Assembly: GCA_030533445.1 (NCBI GenBank)
Contig: CM060080.1
Coordinates: 10,272,717 to 10,336,716, forward strand
Reading direction: 5' to 3'
Source: Cyprinodon diabolis
Taxonomy: Eukaryota; Chordata; Actinopteri; Cyprinodontiformes; Cyprinodontidae
DNA: 64,000 nucleotides
Shown one piece after another: positions 1 to 11,905 of the stretch (position 1 is the first letter of the stretch; the number at the start of each line of letters is the position of its first letter). Below the pieces are notes generated by a model that saw only the letters and a list, made by a program, of their open reading frames with translations, was not told the DNA's origin and did not search any database. A program made the position numbers and the translations under genes.

Positions 1-2460
1 AGCCACACTCACTGACTGCCTGCAGGTAGAATCTGTAGAATTTCTCATTTTTGTTGAGTATAGACATTTTATAGTAAGTTGGGCTAACATTAGCACCCCT
101 TTAGGATAATGTAAATACAGAAGGATGACTAAAAAGAAGTGGAGGTTGTGCTCTTGTGGGGCTTTTCTCGTTTGAAGATCCCACATAAAAAAAAAAACAA
201 GCCACTTGCACTCTCAAGATTTTCCAGCAGGTATTAACTGAAGCTCAGTACTAAAACACACTTTGAAATAAAAAAAGGTCAGATTAACAGGGCCATGACT
301 TTAATGAATTAAAATACTTTAAAATTACAAACTGGTAGATACAATTCATCTCTCATTGATTCATTTAATTGTCTTTTAGCTGGTTGGTGTTGACAGTCAA
401 ATGCCTTATATTAGCTTGAATTGGTAAGGGTGTGTGATTTTTTTGCGTATTTTTGCACAACACAGTGTAGATAATAGCAGAAATGCACATTTGAGCTCCC
501 AAAAATGTTTTATTTTTATTCATTTTCTAGAGGAATTGAGAAGTGGATAGATGCTACTGCAGAGCCGGTCAGGTTTCAAGAACAGATTTGCAATAATAAA
601 ACCTAATATAGCCTTACTGAACAGTAATCCAGCCCCTTGCTCCTAGCTGCAGATCAACAAATCTACTCTACACTGAGCTGTTATTTTTGCAGGAAACATA
701 CTCTTCTTTTTTAAGATGTTTGTTCTCAGATCATGCTATTTGTTTGTTTCTTCATTCTCTTGTCTGGTCTGTGTCTTGGTTTTGTTTTACAACATGGTGC
801 CATAACTTTTTATGTATTTTTCTGGAATGCCTGTCTTTGCAGTGCCCTTGGTGAATTTTCTGATGCGATAAAAGTATTTCTTTTTTTTTTTTTTTACCTG
901 TCTACCCCGCCTGTTTCAGACCTGCATTTGTGTCCTGGAATCATCCATCACATCTTCAGATGACATGAGAAGTAGATCTCCTTCAAAAAAGGTGGCAGCG
1001 GAGCCCCGTTAAAAGACAAGGTTCCTCTTTGAAAGCAAAAGTAATCATGTTTTGAATGATATCTACTCTAAATGATTGACCAATTGACTTTTTCTGAAAG
1101 TCACACAATTTTCTGTTCATTAGTCGTAGAACTGTGTAATAAAAAAAAGGAATTTAATGTTGACAAAATTTCTGTTAAATTTTCTGTTAATTTCCATTTG
1201 CTAAAAAAACGAAAAAAATTTTTTTTTTTTTATTTAACCCTATTTCAGCAGATATGTTCAGACAGACCTCTAGTTTTAAGGGTTAGAGAATCTATCAGGT
1301 GGTGAAGTGGACCAGCTCTTTATGACTTGCCCGCTCCTATCAAGAAGGAAAAGAGATCCAAGGTAAAAGTGGTTTCTGACACACTTTTCTCCTCAAGGAC
1401 ATGAGAGACGGAACTGACTATGAGCTTGACCTACAGAGCTTTGCCATACTCAGAACACAAACAGAAACACATGCAAGCCAGCAGTCTGCGGGAGTCTATA
1501 AAGAAATATATAAAATGCACCCAGGAGCACATGAAGCACAGTCCTTATTGGCTCTCCCTTCTCCATAAGAAATAAATGCGCATACACATGACGAAAAGGG
1601 GAAAAAAAACACTCCCACTCTTCTTTCTCGAGGGAGGTGTCTGCTGTGTGAATGCAGAGAGTGGGGGAAATAACATCGGGCAAACAGCCTCCGCAATTAC
1701 CCACAGTGGGGTAATCACCAACACAATGCACTATGCCTCCGCTGCCTCGAAGAGCGAGCGAAATACTGAGGTGTGGAAAGAAGCCAGACAGCAATCAGCC
1801 CAGCAGGGAGAAAAGGAGAGAGACAGAGGAGAGAGACAGAACAGAGCAAAGGGCCATTCCTTTAATTTCCAAGGGAGAGCCAGGGCCTTAATTACTTGAT
1901 GAGTCTCCTCTTGCTTTCTCCCCCGGCTGTAAAAAGGTGCGTGTCTGGGAGAAAAAGAGAGGCTTGTGTACATGTGGCCCATTATCAGAGTGGGAAGACT
2001 CCAATCACCTCTTAGCACTGATAGCAAGTGAGCAGAACACCATTGGGGAGGGGGGGGAGGGGGGCAGAGTGGTAGAGAAGGGTGATTTACGCCTTTAGAA
2101 GTGTTAACACCATCTCTCATCCCCAGCAGCTATAGAACACCAAGGTCGACGAGTGACACAGCCGAGACAGGAAAACAAAGAGCCTAGCATTCCCTCTTCC
2201 TATAGAAAAACGCCAGCCGTTACCTGGATGCAGTCAAGTGCTCCATATGCAACATAAGCTAGGATTATTGTTCCAACATATATGACAGTACATGACAAAA
2301 TGAAATATACTATAGGTGCGTTTCAGTGAATTAAAATTTCATCTTAAGTTCAAATGGAATCCTTTTAAAAGTTATTTCTATGCATGCTGCTTATGGAGTC
2401 ATTGATGGGCAGGGGTCTGTTCGCGTGACGCTGTCTGGTGATGAAGGGATCTGCCTGTGC
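1..2460. other. Gene-free stretch, no recognised element
   Basis: I see no supportable coding exon, RNA gene or terminal-repeat element here. There are T and A homopolymers near 880, 1160 and 1220, a purine-rich patch near 1800-1850, and a G-rich tract near 2045-2065. The open frames in the 1450-2120 interval overlap on both strands and are low in complexity, so they look like chance reading frames. Confidence 0.5.
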
Positions 2461-2768
2461 CTTTAATATAAAGGCTGATTTATACTCAGAAACCAGGTCG
2501 TCTGCGTGTGTCGCAGTGAACGCAGATATGCCCCCCGCCCCTTCCGAAGACACACTAGTGCACCTCTCCCAAATTATAGGTGACCGCAGACAGGAGGCCT
2601 CTGATTGTTCAAATCTGCTTCCGCTCTACACTATGCGTATTTCCCGCTTGGTACCTTACTGGCTTATTTTGTTTGTATGACCGCCATGGTGGAAAACGAC
2701 TCGTGAAGATGGACCAGCTAGAAGAGCGAGGTGCGTGAGAACGCTGGGACCCTTTTTCCATCTGGATC

Positions 2769-3120
2769 TAGGGGTGGACGATATGATGATTTAAGACCGT
2801 GTTACAATCTACACCTCTGACGATCTGTCATTATTAAGAGACCGTTTTATCAGGATCCACAGAACTGCAGTGCTGCTGTATTTCTGCCACTGACCACATT
2901 TACAGCTAGAATATAATCCGAGGGTTTGACGTTCGTCCGTTAGTTTGAAAATCAGTTAAGCCCCCCCTCTAACTTGTTCATTAATTAAATTTTTTCTCTT
3001 CTTTGCATGTAATTGAAGTTATGTTGGTCGTATCTAAAAAAAAATCGTGATAAAATCGAGATCAAAATAATATAATCAAAAAATCGTGATGTTTTATATT
3101 TGCCATATCGCCCAGCCCTA
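2769..3120. mobile_element. hAT-type MITE nested in the Harbinger copy
   Basis: The 352-bp element starts TAGGGGTGGACGATATG and ends with the inverse of TAGGGCTGGGCGATATG. It is flanked by a perfect 8-bp direct repeat, TCTGGATC, at 2761-2768 and 3121-3128. An 8-bp duplication and TAGGG-type ends are characteristic of hAT transposons. It has no coding capacity. It sits inside the Harbinger-like MITE at 2472-3838, so it inserted later. Confidence 0.85.
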
Positions 3121-3277
3121 TCTGGATCCCGCTCTTTTTCGCCCTCATGTCCCTCCATTGTCGAACAAACTTGCCCCCACTTCCTCACCCCCTTGACCTT
3201 ATCTAGAACCACAGCAAGTTCATGATTGTCCCTCTTGCGTTGTTGCATGGAATAACATAGCGCAGACCACGCCTTAA

Positions 3278-3762
3278 AGCTACAGTGTGTAATAATTACA
3301 GGGATATACAGTCAGAAATGTAATATATTATACATAACTATGTTATTTATCATCATCTACGAGCTCAGCTTCTTAACCTTAATATTTGCGTTGCCTTAGA
3401 ATTCGTTATTTCTAATTACATAGGAGCGGGTCTCGCAGCCATGGAGGCAGACATCTTTGCTACGGCAGCGCAGAGCCAACAAACTAGCGATTGCGAGATC
3501 GCCCATTACGGGTATATTTATTTTCTTAAGTCTACATGAAATCTATACCCTACACAGACTAATGAAATACTATCTGTAAAATTATCTATGTAAACAAACC
3601 TCATCACTTGAGAAGGTAGGTGATGCGGACGTCGTGGAAGACATTTTGTCCCGTAACGCTCGCCGTACTGTTGGGGGGGAGAAGTGGTGGGGGGGAGATG
3701 TTCATATTGCTGCGGTCTGCAGTCTGAACGTTAGATGTCGCTGAAAATTACACACTGTAGCT
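3278..3762. mobile_element. MITE with TTAA flanks nested in the Harbinger copy
   Basis: The two ends are inverse copies of AAAGCTACAGTGTGTAAT and are each flanked by TTAA (3274-3277 and 3763-3766). The uninterrupted Harbinger copy near 27330 has CTTCATTTTTGGGC in place of this segment, which supports an insertion. A TTAA target is the piggyBac hallmark, but the ends lack the usual CCC start, so assignment to that superfamily is tentative. An internal ATG frame at 3440-3540 encodes about 32 residues and is not recognised. Confidence 0.7.
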
Positions 3763-3841
3763 TTAATATTGGGCATAAATCAAAAATATCTGAGACAAGC
3801 TCACTGCGACACACTGCTGCGGGAGGATAAACTGCCCTTAA

Positions 3842-5226
3842 GACTTAATCTGCATTTTTGACAATTGTTTCTCCCATCTTTCTACTAATAATACTCCACA
3901 GAATATCTGGGGTTTGGATTAATTTGCTGACCAATTAAGCACAATGATACCATGATCATTGAAGCAGGGACCGGTACTTTCGTAGTGTACCTAGTTCTGC
4001 TGGATGACCGACACCAACAAATAACAGCTCCCAAAATCAACAGACTGGAAACTTTCTTTTCAGTCTACAGTAACATGGATTCCTTGCCTCATCGCTCTTC
4101 CTACAGGCTCTGGAAACTTGATTTTTCATATAAGGTTAAAAAACAAGACTTTTAAAAGAAGAGAGTAGAACTTTAGTCCTTTGTAATACACTTGTGATGT
4201 TTCTGACATTAACAAGAAAGAAGATAAGAACTTTCTTGCTTGCAAACATACTGTATGCTCTGCAGTATAAAGTCCACTGAGCCGCTCCTCATGCAGCACA
4301 GTCAATTATCGATCCCTGATGAGCCTATTGTGCTGTGAGGCTAAGCGGTGACGTCAAGCAAACCCTCAAACTCCAAATGTCTTAAGTATGCCATTAGCAG
4401 TTTCAATGCACAAGTCTCTCTACACATTATTTTCTTTTTTGTCCAGTTCAGTTTAAGCTGCAGGGGCTAGGTATTGCTGAGAAGGAGGGTAGTGGCTCCA
4501 GCTGGTTGCTCATTCTCGGAGTAAGCTGGGTGGATTTGTCAACAGACTACACAGGTATTTCACCACCAAATAGAAAAATACCTTAACTAGTATTTTATAA
4601 GTGGACACTTAAGTGCTTTCATTTATATTTTTAGCTAGTTCCAAACTGCAGATGTCACAACATTAGACTGGATTTTCTCACTAAATGGTAAACGGCAACA
4701 GATTGATTTATTGGATTGGAATTGTTGATTTGTCTAACATTTGGATTTGATGAATAAAATGCGATTACATCTATTGGGCTAGTATTTTGTCAGGGTTATA
4801 GTTTGTTTTTTATCATTGTTGTGAACATTATTGTTCAAAGCACCAAGTGAAATGATTCTGCAAACCTGGTAAATGTGTTCAATTACTTTTTTTTTCTGTT
4901 GACACAGAGATCCTTAAAGGGAAGGAATTAACTATTATCCTTAATGTTAAATGTAATTTTTTTTTATTTTTAAAAAAAGCTTATTTGAAAACATGTTTCC
5001 TTCTAGGTAAACACCAAAGACAATAAATAATAGAAAATACACTAATCACTTATTCAGATATCAACCCATTTTATATCCCGTTGGCTCAAATTACTTATGT
5101 GGTCAGACACAAATGGAAATTAATTTATTTTCCCATTTTGTTAAATGATTCAAACTATGAACTCTCATCAGTTTATTTCCATCATCACATTAACTCAAAA
5201 ACAGGCATTTATAACTACTGGGCGAT
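3842..5226. other. Gene-free AT-rich stretch
   Basis: No exon, terminal repeat or structured RNA was recognised. The segment contains short homopolymers (T-runs near 4890 and 4960) and ordinary AT-rich sequence. Confidence 0.5.
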
Positions 5227-5551
5227 CTCTATATTATATGAGCTTTATTTTTACTTTGTTTATTTAGCAAAGATGCACTGATCATGGTTCACCTGGCGAA
5301 TAGAATTTTTTTGTTTTATTTAAATCTGACCTTATCATTCTGATTTTAAAGTGCTCTACCTGTATTTTTTAAGAACTACCAACATGTTTCTTCTATAAGA
5401 TGTTAAAGAATTTAGCAAACAGAACACATTTAAATCAGAATGATAAGGTCAGATTTAAAAGAAAAGTAAAAATCCTTTCAGCCAGGTGAACCATGATCAG
5501 CCCTTCTTTGCTAAATACACAAAGTGAAAATAAAGCCAATATAATATAGAG
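5227..5551. repeat. Long imperfect inverted repeat (hairpin)
   Basis: A left arm at 5227-5350 and a right arm at 5429-5551 are reverse complements of one another over about 120 bp with a few mismatches and small indels. Shared cores include TCATGGTTCACCTGGC and ATCTGACCTTATCATTCTGA. The spacer is about 78 bp. Transcribed RNA from either strand would fold into one long duplex. It may be a fold-back transposon; no target duplication is visible at its edges. Confidence 0.85.
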
Positions 5552-6609
5552 GTTTCCCTTTTTTCTGCCAAGTCAAAACACCCATTTTTTTAATATCTGC
5601 ATCTGAGTGTTCAACTCATAATATGATTTTGCTTGACAGCAAACTTTTCATAAAGAGATTTAGTTAATTCGGTTGCTTTGTATCATATTACAAAGAGAAT
5701 TGTGCTTTTATGTAAATACACTGAAAGCCAAAACTAAGTAACAGCGGATTGATTTAAATAGTCAGAACGTCGCCTGCATAAAAGAGTATAGAAGCTTCAT
5801 AACAGCAGCATTTCACCTGTGAGGAAAAAAAAACCAAGGTGGCCTTTTCGACACACTTAATCGGGTAAGAAACTGAATATTAACTCTTGTATGAATCTTG
5901 TATCTTGTCTATATCAAGGGTTAGAGTATTCACTCTTTCTAAGTGAATTCAGTGGCTTCATGTTAAAAAGGAAAATGTTATAAAAGTGAAGAAAAGATGA
6001 TCCTGCGCTTTCAACAGTTAAGCACAATTTCCCTCCCAGACGCTTATTGCTTTACCTTGTTCCTAGACATTTCAGAATAAGCAAATCTAAATGTATTGCT
6101 GAGAAATGATATTTGATCCAACCTGATACCTCTGCACAGTGCTGTTTGTCAGTTCAGACCCAATTCTTATTTACAGAGTAGTATATGATTCCTCCTCAGG
6201 AGACACACAGAGGGATCAATCCAGAGAAGTAGATCTAAACAGGAAAATGGATGGCAAAGCGTCTTTGAAGGTTAGCAGCCTTTTATCACATCATATAGGA
6301 GGTTAACCCTGGGCAATGCAAAAAAGGCATGCATTGTTCACTGCTGCCAATGAAACAGCTTCTTTAAGAGTTACTGTTTGGGCTATTCTTCCTGGGTTTT
6401 GCCATTTTGGTATTTCCCCTTGCTAATATAAGGATGCATATTTACAGTGCTCTGTTAATGTGATGCGAATAATGTGTACAACAAAGAGCAATTTCCTGTC
6501 AGTTCATTCTACTTACAATACTGCAAAATACTGGGAAAGAAGATAATGACCAATAATAGATTATAGGCTGACAGATAAATAAATGATTTGCAAATTAAAA
6601 TCTATGTTT
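5552..6609. other. Gene-free stretch
   Basis: No gene or recognised repeat was seen in this interval. It ends at an AT dinucleotide tract that borders the next transposon. Confidence 0.5.
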
Positions 6610-6642
<33 letters not shown>

Positions 6643-6648
6643 ATATAT
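6610..6648. repeat. (TA)n microsatellite
   Basis: An interrupted alternating TA tract abuts the left end of the hAT derivative at 6649. The transposon appears to have inserted into a longer TA array, since the right side (7188-7253) is also TA. Confidence 0.9.
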
Positions 6649-7184
6649 TAGGGGTGGAACGGTTCACAAAATCCACGGTTCGGTTCGGTTCACGGTTTCG
6701 TGGTCACGGTTTTCGGTTCTGTTCGGTATATGTTGATTATTAGCCTGACATGTTGGTGGTATTGCTGTTAGCATAAACAAAACGTGTTGTACAATGCTTG
6801 CACACTGTTGCACTTTTATCCACAATTTTCTTTCCGCCGTCATCGTAGGTCACTCTAAATGCAAAGTGGTCCCATACAGCAGACCTATAAAGTGCTGCTG
6901 GCGCGTCTTCCAACTCCTGTTCCTTCCTACTCGCCGTACCCACACAATACTCCACAACTACTGATTTTTTTCTGCTACACCCGGTGATGCTGCTTCGCTT
7001 CTTCTTCTTCTTGTTTACTACTGGTGGTTGGCTTTGGTCGCAGTACCGCCACCTTCTGCTCTGGAGTGTAAACGCTTCGTCTATGAGAAAAAGGAGCAGC
7101 GCATGAACCGAACGAAACACACGCGAATAAAACCGAGACAGTCGAACCGAATGGTTCGGACGGTTTTCATAAACCGTTTCATCC

Positions 7185-7187
<3 letters not shown>
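6649..7187. mobile_element. hAT internal-deletion element retaining a BED-finger coding fragment
   Basis: The left end TAGGGGTGGAACGGTT and the inverse of the right end, TAGGGATGAAACGGTT, match at 14 of 16 positions. The target duplication cannot be read because both flanks are alternating TA, but ATATATAT on both sides is compatible with the 8-bp rule. The 539-bp body encodes on the minus strand part of a BED zinc finger (see 6740-6905), as found at the N-terminus of hAT transposases. This is a shortened copy of an autonomous hAT element rather than an anonymous MITE. Confidence 0.75.
6740..6905 (-). pseudogene. Truncated BED zinc finger of an hAT transposase
   Basis: The minus-strand frame reads ALYRSAVWDHFAFRV, then about 12 residues later VCKHCTTRFVYANSNT and TNMSG before a stop. 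BED fingers have an aromatic W-x-HF entry, a CxxC pair, a Y/N-T/S-N block, and then a histidine pair. The aromatic entry, CKHC and NTTNM are present; the final HL...H is missing because the frame stops just after MSG. The break is most likely the deletion junction that made the short element. The frame continues upstream as a basic, low-confidence N-terminal tail. It is not functional as a zinc finger as it stands. Confidence 0.65.

Positions 7188-7253
<66 letters not shown>
7188..7253. repeat. (TA)n microsatellite
   Basis: An almost uninterrupted alternating TA tract of about 66 bp immediately follows the right end of the hAT derivative. The Ile-Tyr repeat proteins predicted here are translations of this tract. 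Confidence 0.95.
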
Positions 7254-7257
<4 letters not shown>

Positions 7258-7283
7258 AGTCTGGATCAAATGTCTTCAAGACC

Positions 7284-8506
7284 TAGACAGATACATCGGC
7301 CGACCGATAAATTCTTTTTATGTGACGTATCGGACGATACTTGTAAAGGTTGGCTGACTGACTAATGCATTCAGCAGCCAAGAGATTATGAGAGGTGCGT
7401 GCATTTTCAGTCCATTGGATTTCCACAGTTAATGTTTTGTTTTGTTTTTGTAATTTGTCAAAAACAGTTTATTTTTGTTTACCGTATTTTTCGGACTATA
7501 CGTCGTTCCGGAGTTTAAGTCACATCAATTAAAATATGCATTATGAAGACAAAAAAAATATATATATACGTTGCACCGGACTAAAAGTTGCACATTTGTG
7601 AAAGGTTATTCTCTCCGTGTTCTGATAATTTGCACGTGGTAGGCTACTGCTCGAAGACCAGATTGCTTTATTTCATGAACGAACATCTGAGAAGCAGTGA
7701 TAACACGCCAGTTGGCTTGGTTGTTTTAAATATCACCACTACCATCATTAATACTATCAGTACCGCTATAGGCATACATGTAAAAGGCCTAGTCTACAGG
7801 CCTATTTTATGGCCTAATTTACACTTTTAATCAGTTTGCTTTTAGAACATTTTAATGGTCGGGCTTATCGCCCCGTTTCTCTTTGTCAATAAAACTGCAG
7901 TCACTATCGAGGGTGTCATTTTTAATTTTTGTTTGATTTTATTTCATCAAATAAAATAAAAATAACCAGTTTTTCACTGCATCCAAACCGTTGTTCAGCT
8001 GCCTTATTGCCATTTCCGACTGCATATTTAATTACTTTCAGCTTGATTTTTGCAGTATATTCATTTTTTTGGGTGTTATAGATCTCTATTCAGGTGTCGT
8101 TGTTGTAATGCTAATTCGTTTTGTTTTGGTAAATTGTTACGTTTTTCTTTCAGTGGTATTAATATGAAACATGTTGTAACGTGCAAAACTACATAGCGCC
8201 CTCTCGTGGTGAGTAAAAAAATGGAAATGTCGCATCAGAGTATAAGTCGCATGGGCAGCCAAACCATGAAAAAAGTGCGACTTATGGGCCTAAAAATATG
8301 GTTTCTTTTTTTTTTTGACTTTTGTAACATTTGTCATCATGGTGCCATTTTTATAATTTAAGTGGAGGAATAGAAAGCAATATATGCCTAAAAAATCGTC
8401 CCCAAAAATATCGGCTGCATATATCTGGGATACATTAAACTGATCTCAAAATAAAAGGTATTGGCATCAGCTTTAAAAAAACAAAAACTGTATCAATCAA
8501 TCTCTA
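7284..8506. mobile_element. Old hAT-like remnant split by another MITE
   Basis: The left part (7284-7370) contains CATCGGCCGACCGATAAAT and the right part (8380-8506) contains ATATCGGCTGCATATATC, ending ATCAATCTCTA. These are the degenerate ends of a teleost hAT MITE group built on ATCGG/CCGAT motifs and a TAGAGAT-type terminus. No clear 8-bp duplication is visible, in keeping with age. The interior is displaced by the element at 7481-8303. Confidence 0.45.
7481..8303. mobile_element. MITE with ACCGTATTTTTCGGACTATA-type ends
   Basis: The left end ACCGTATTTTTCGGACTATA pairs with a diverged inverse at the right end (GACTTATGGGCCTAAAAATATGGT). Subterminal AGTATAAGTCGCAT motifs recur near the right end. 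This terminal sequence is common as a dispersed repeat in fish. The superfamily is not certain; no transposase frame is present. It lies inside the hAT-like remnant at 7284-8506. Confidence 0.6.
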
Positions 8507-11500
8507 ATCCACACTCATTTCAACTTAAACTCAAAAATAACTGATTTAGCATTGACAGTAAGCAACAAAGCTACAGCACCATGCACAGCTAAGGGTTAGC
8601 AAGTCTTTCTCACTCTAAATAAAAATAAGTATCTTGTCACTTAGCCAACATTTCTTGTTACTACAAAGTATTTCACTCTAAAGTACTATATAGATTATTT
8701 TTAGTGCTTATCTGCATGTTTTTAAATAGCTTGACTTAAATAATTCGTCAACTATGGCAATGCAGAGAGTAACATAACATTTACCTTCTTTCTCATGTCA
8801 AAACAAGGATATCAGAGACAGACAAAAGGCAGTAATACTAAGTTAAGAGACTTGAGCGTAAAGATGAAACTGCCTGAAGCTGCAGGATCTGTAATAGGTT
8901 TTGTAATTCTTTACCGGGGTTTGTGTGGACAGAGGAGCAACACATCCACAATCAATCCAGTAGCCTCTGAAACACCAATTCTACGTAGTCCGCTATTGCT
9001 CGTATGAACGCATGCTGGATAAAGCGTCGTTTATGCACCGTATGGTCTAATTGCATCATTTCGGGCTTCCTCGACAGAACTTCCACACAACACATCTAGG
9101 AAAATTTGTAACTATTGGACAGATCTGCATAGAAAAACATAGCAAGGGAGCAGCAGCTCCTACTAGAGAGGTTTTGCAAATGTAAACATCTAGAGACATC
9201 CCATATACCACCAATATCATATCAAAGAAATGACGGCAGTTTTCGGACGGCATGATGAGGCTTTGGAAAAGTTGTGAATGGCTGTGTTTTCTACTTCCTC
9301 ATTAGTGTGGTGTTGTAAGTTTGTAGTTTGTGCTGAACAGCCCCCCTCATGGAGCTGACCAGAAAGCAGCAAATGCTGCACAGTGTATAAATACTGCAGA
9401 CATTGTGACGAGTGGCTTATTTTTCATGTGAATTGTACATATGGGAAGCATAAGGGTGGTGCGGGCTACATTGTCTCACATGTAGCTGGTTTTGTTCTAT
9501 GTTGATGGGACCCTACCCACTAAACAAGCTCATATTTGAGACCTAAACCAAGCTTCGCCTGGACGGGGCGTAAATGGACTCAATATTTCGGCCCCCCAAA
9601 AAAAAGATCAGTCTTGCTTAAAGTAAAATACTTGCAACAAATGGAGGGTGCTATGTGGGACACATGACACTTTTTGATGAGTGGATATTCAGATGTTGTG
9701 ATATCTTGTAATCTTGAAAAAAAATTAAAAAAACATCTCATTAGACCAGTAATACCATTCTTACACTTTTTATATATTCATGCTTTAGTGACTTGTATCT
9801 GTCATTATGATCATTACCTACTGCCCCCACATTAGTAGCTTGCTTTGTTTTATCACAGTTTCTCACGTTTTAGCCTCAAATGGGTGAAAAATATCTAGAA
9901 TAATGTGGTTTCTCTATACAGCACCTGCACTGATTTGATGACTGATTGCAAGTGTCTGTGTTTTCATCTGATTGCTCCCTTTTCTCAATTAACTGATGAG
10001 CTCCATTGTTATTTTCCCTATGTTCTCCCATTCTGTCTGTCTTCCTAACCCTCCCTGCACACACACACACACTTTTACCCTGTCTCCCTCTTGCCAACTC
10101 AAACCCACCCCACCCCCTGCTTGACTGCAAGTGTGTACCCAGAATACCAATGATGCAAGCTGCAAATAGATAGGCCTGTCTGTCACATGACCCTATATGT
10201 CCCGGGGCTTTACCCTAGGATGACAGCAGGCAGGCACACACACACCCACCAATGTACATCCTCACACATACTGAGGTGCCCCCAGCATGGCACATTGTAT
10301 CTCACAGAAGCATGGGAGTGAGACAAACACACTCACATCCACACATATTCAGGCAAGTTAATGGGCATGCAGACACTAAATAACCGCAGGGGAGTGAGCC
10401 AGGCAGAGGGAGAGAGAGAGTGCATTGCCAGTGTTCACACATGCTCACTCTCCCTCTAACTGTCCTGCAGGCAAGATAGAAAAACACTGAATATCTCCCC
10501 TACTTCCAGCTCCATCCATTTCAAACACGCATGCATGTCTTCCTGTGGGAAGGAACCCCACCAATGTTTCTCACACAAACACATTCGTCACTGACAAAGC
10601 TCTACACAGTCAATGGGTATCCTGTGGCACCAAAAATAGCAGCCTAATGGAAAAAAAAAGTCCCCTCACTTTTCCCATCAAATAAGGTCTATATTTCCAG
10701 TGTGGGAGTCAAAAAGCACTGGGCAACATGAGATGGAGTTTTTTTTTTCAACTTGTATGAATCACACAGTAATTCAGAGAAGCTCATGGAGAGATGAGGA
10801 GCATGCAGACACAGCCACACATGCAGGTAAGCCATGCCCTCTTGACTGCCTCAAGCTCTGTCTGCACGCTGCTGGCTGGAAACGGACAGAGACTGTTGAC
10901 AAGGATGGTAAGGCTGCTTATATGTGCAGCACGTCTTTGAATTCACCACTTTCTCAGTGATTCCGGTCATTTAGTTTGTTTGAACTGTTTGGTTTGTTTT
11001 TTTGTCTCAAAATAAAAGTGATGTAGGTATGAACAAGGCAACTCTTACAGTTTAATATCAAGTATATATTACAAACTAAAAAGATGTGTTTGAGTTTAAA
11101 AAAATAAATACTTACTTTAAAAAACTGAAACCTTTGGGTTTCTTAACAACAAGAGCTTCAGTGAACAGCTATACCTTTTTCTTTAAAGATCTATGTGGTC
11201 CTATTTACTTTGAAATTAAAATAGAGTCATACAAGATGGTCATAAGAGAAAACTTTGTATTGTACATACAATTTTCAACCTTAAGAATATTTATATCACT
11301 CAGCGGAACTTTTAAAAGATAATAAAAACTCCATCTTTGAGTGCTGAATGGTAAAATCTGTATCATCTGAGACTTTCTTTTTTACATTTTTTTAAATCAT
11401 CTGAGAATTTCAAATGAAGGTTGCAGTTTAGACGGTCCTTATTACAGGAAGAAACTCTAAAAAAAAACATATTTGTGTTATTTTTAAATGGGGTTGATGT

Positions 11501-11520
11501 CAAGGTTGTTTGGAGGTATT
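8507..11520. other. Gene-free stretch with CA-rich patches
   Basis: No exon or transposon end was recognised. There are short (AC)n runs near 10060-10072 and 10235-10250, and CA-rich, microsatellite-like sequence between 10030 and 10480. Small open frames there derive from that composition. Confidence 0.45.
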
Positions 11521-11529
11521 TGAGGAGTT

Positions 11530-11905
11530 TTGAAGATTAAATAAAGGAATCACAGGCAACTGAGGCAGAAAGCCAAAAAATACTAAAAAAACCAAAAACT
11601 CCAGGAAATGTCAGGGAGAACACACATGGGGAGCAAGGAGACGAGGAAGCAACACAACAAGAAACCAGCAATGAGGAACTGCAGAGGTGGAGTATATATG
11701 GAGAAAAGAACAAAGGATGAGCTAATTAGCTGATATGGAGCAGGTGTGAATAGAACTAACTAGAAGGGAACCAAAGGGAAAGGAAACAAGCACAAGGGGG
11801 CAACAGAGAGTAACTCGAGAACTAAACACAGATAGAAGAAAACTACAATGAAACAAAATAACTAAGAAACTAAAAATAAACCAAAACAAAGGGCAGAACC
11901 CTGAG
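11530..11905. repeat. Purine-rich dispersed repeat, possible LTR fragment
   Basis: A stretch very rich in A and G contains GGAGTATATATGGAGAA, GAGCAGGTGTGAATAGAAC and an A-rich tail with repeated AAACTAA/AACTAAG units. I recognise this general pattern from fish LTR retrotransposon long terminal repeats read on the opposite strand. Neither boundary can be fixed and no coding part is present. Confidence 0.3.

Larger units (their letters stand above)
2472..3838. mobile_element. Harbinger-like MITE, copy 1, carrying two nested insertions
   Basis: The left end AGGCTGATTTATACTC is complementary in kind to the right end at 3820-3838 (GGATAAACTGCCCT). The element is flanked by TAA at 2469-2471 and 3839-3841, matching the 3-bp TWA duplications of the PIF/Harbinger superfamily. 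A second, uninterrupted copy lies at 26968-27394 and aligns along both flanks of the two insertions, for example around 'GACAGGAGGCC' and 'GGCATAAATCAAAAATATC'. No transposase remains, so it is a nonautonomous element. Without the inserts it would be about 500 bp. Superfamily assignment is inferred from TSD and ends. Confidence 0.7.

Noticed and set aside
7028..7279. Ile-Tyr repeat proteins on both strands
   Set aside because: They are translations of the (TA)n microsatellite.
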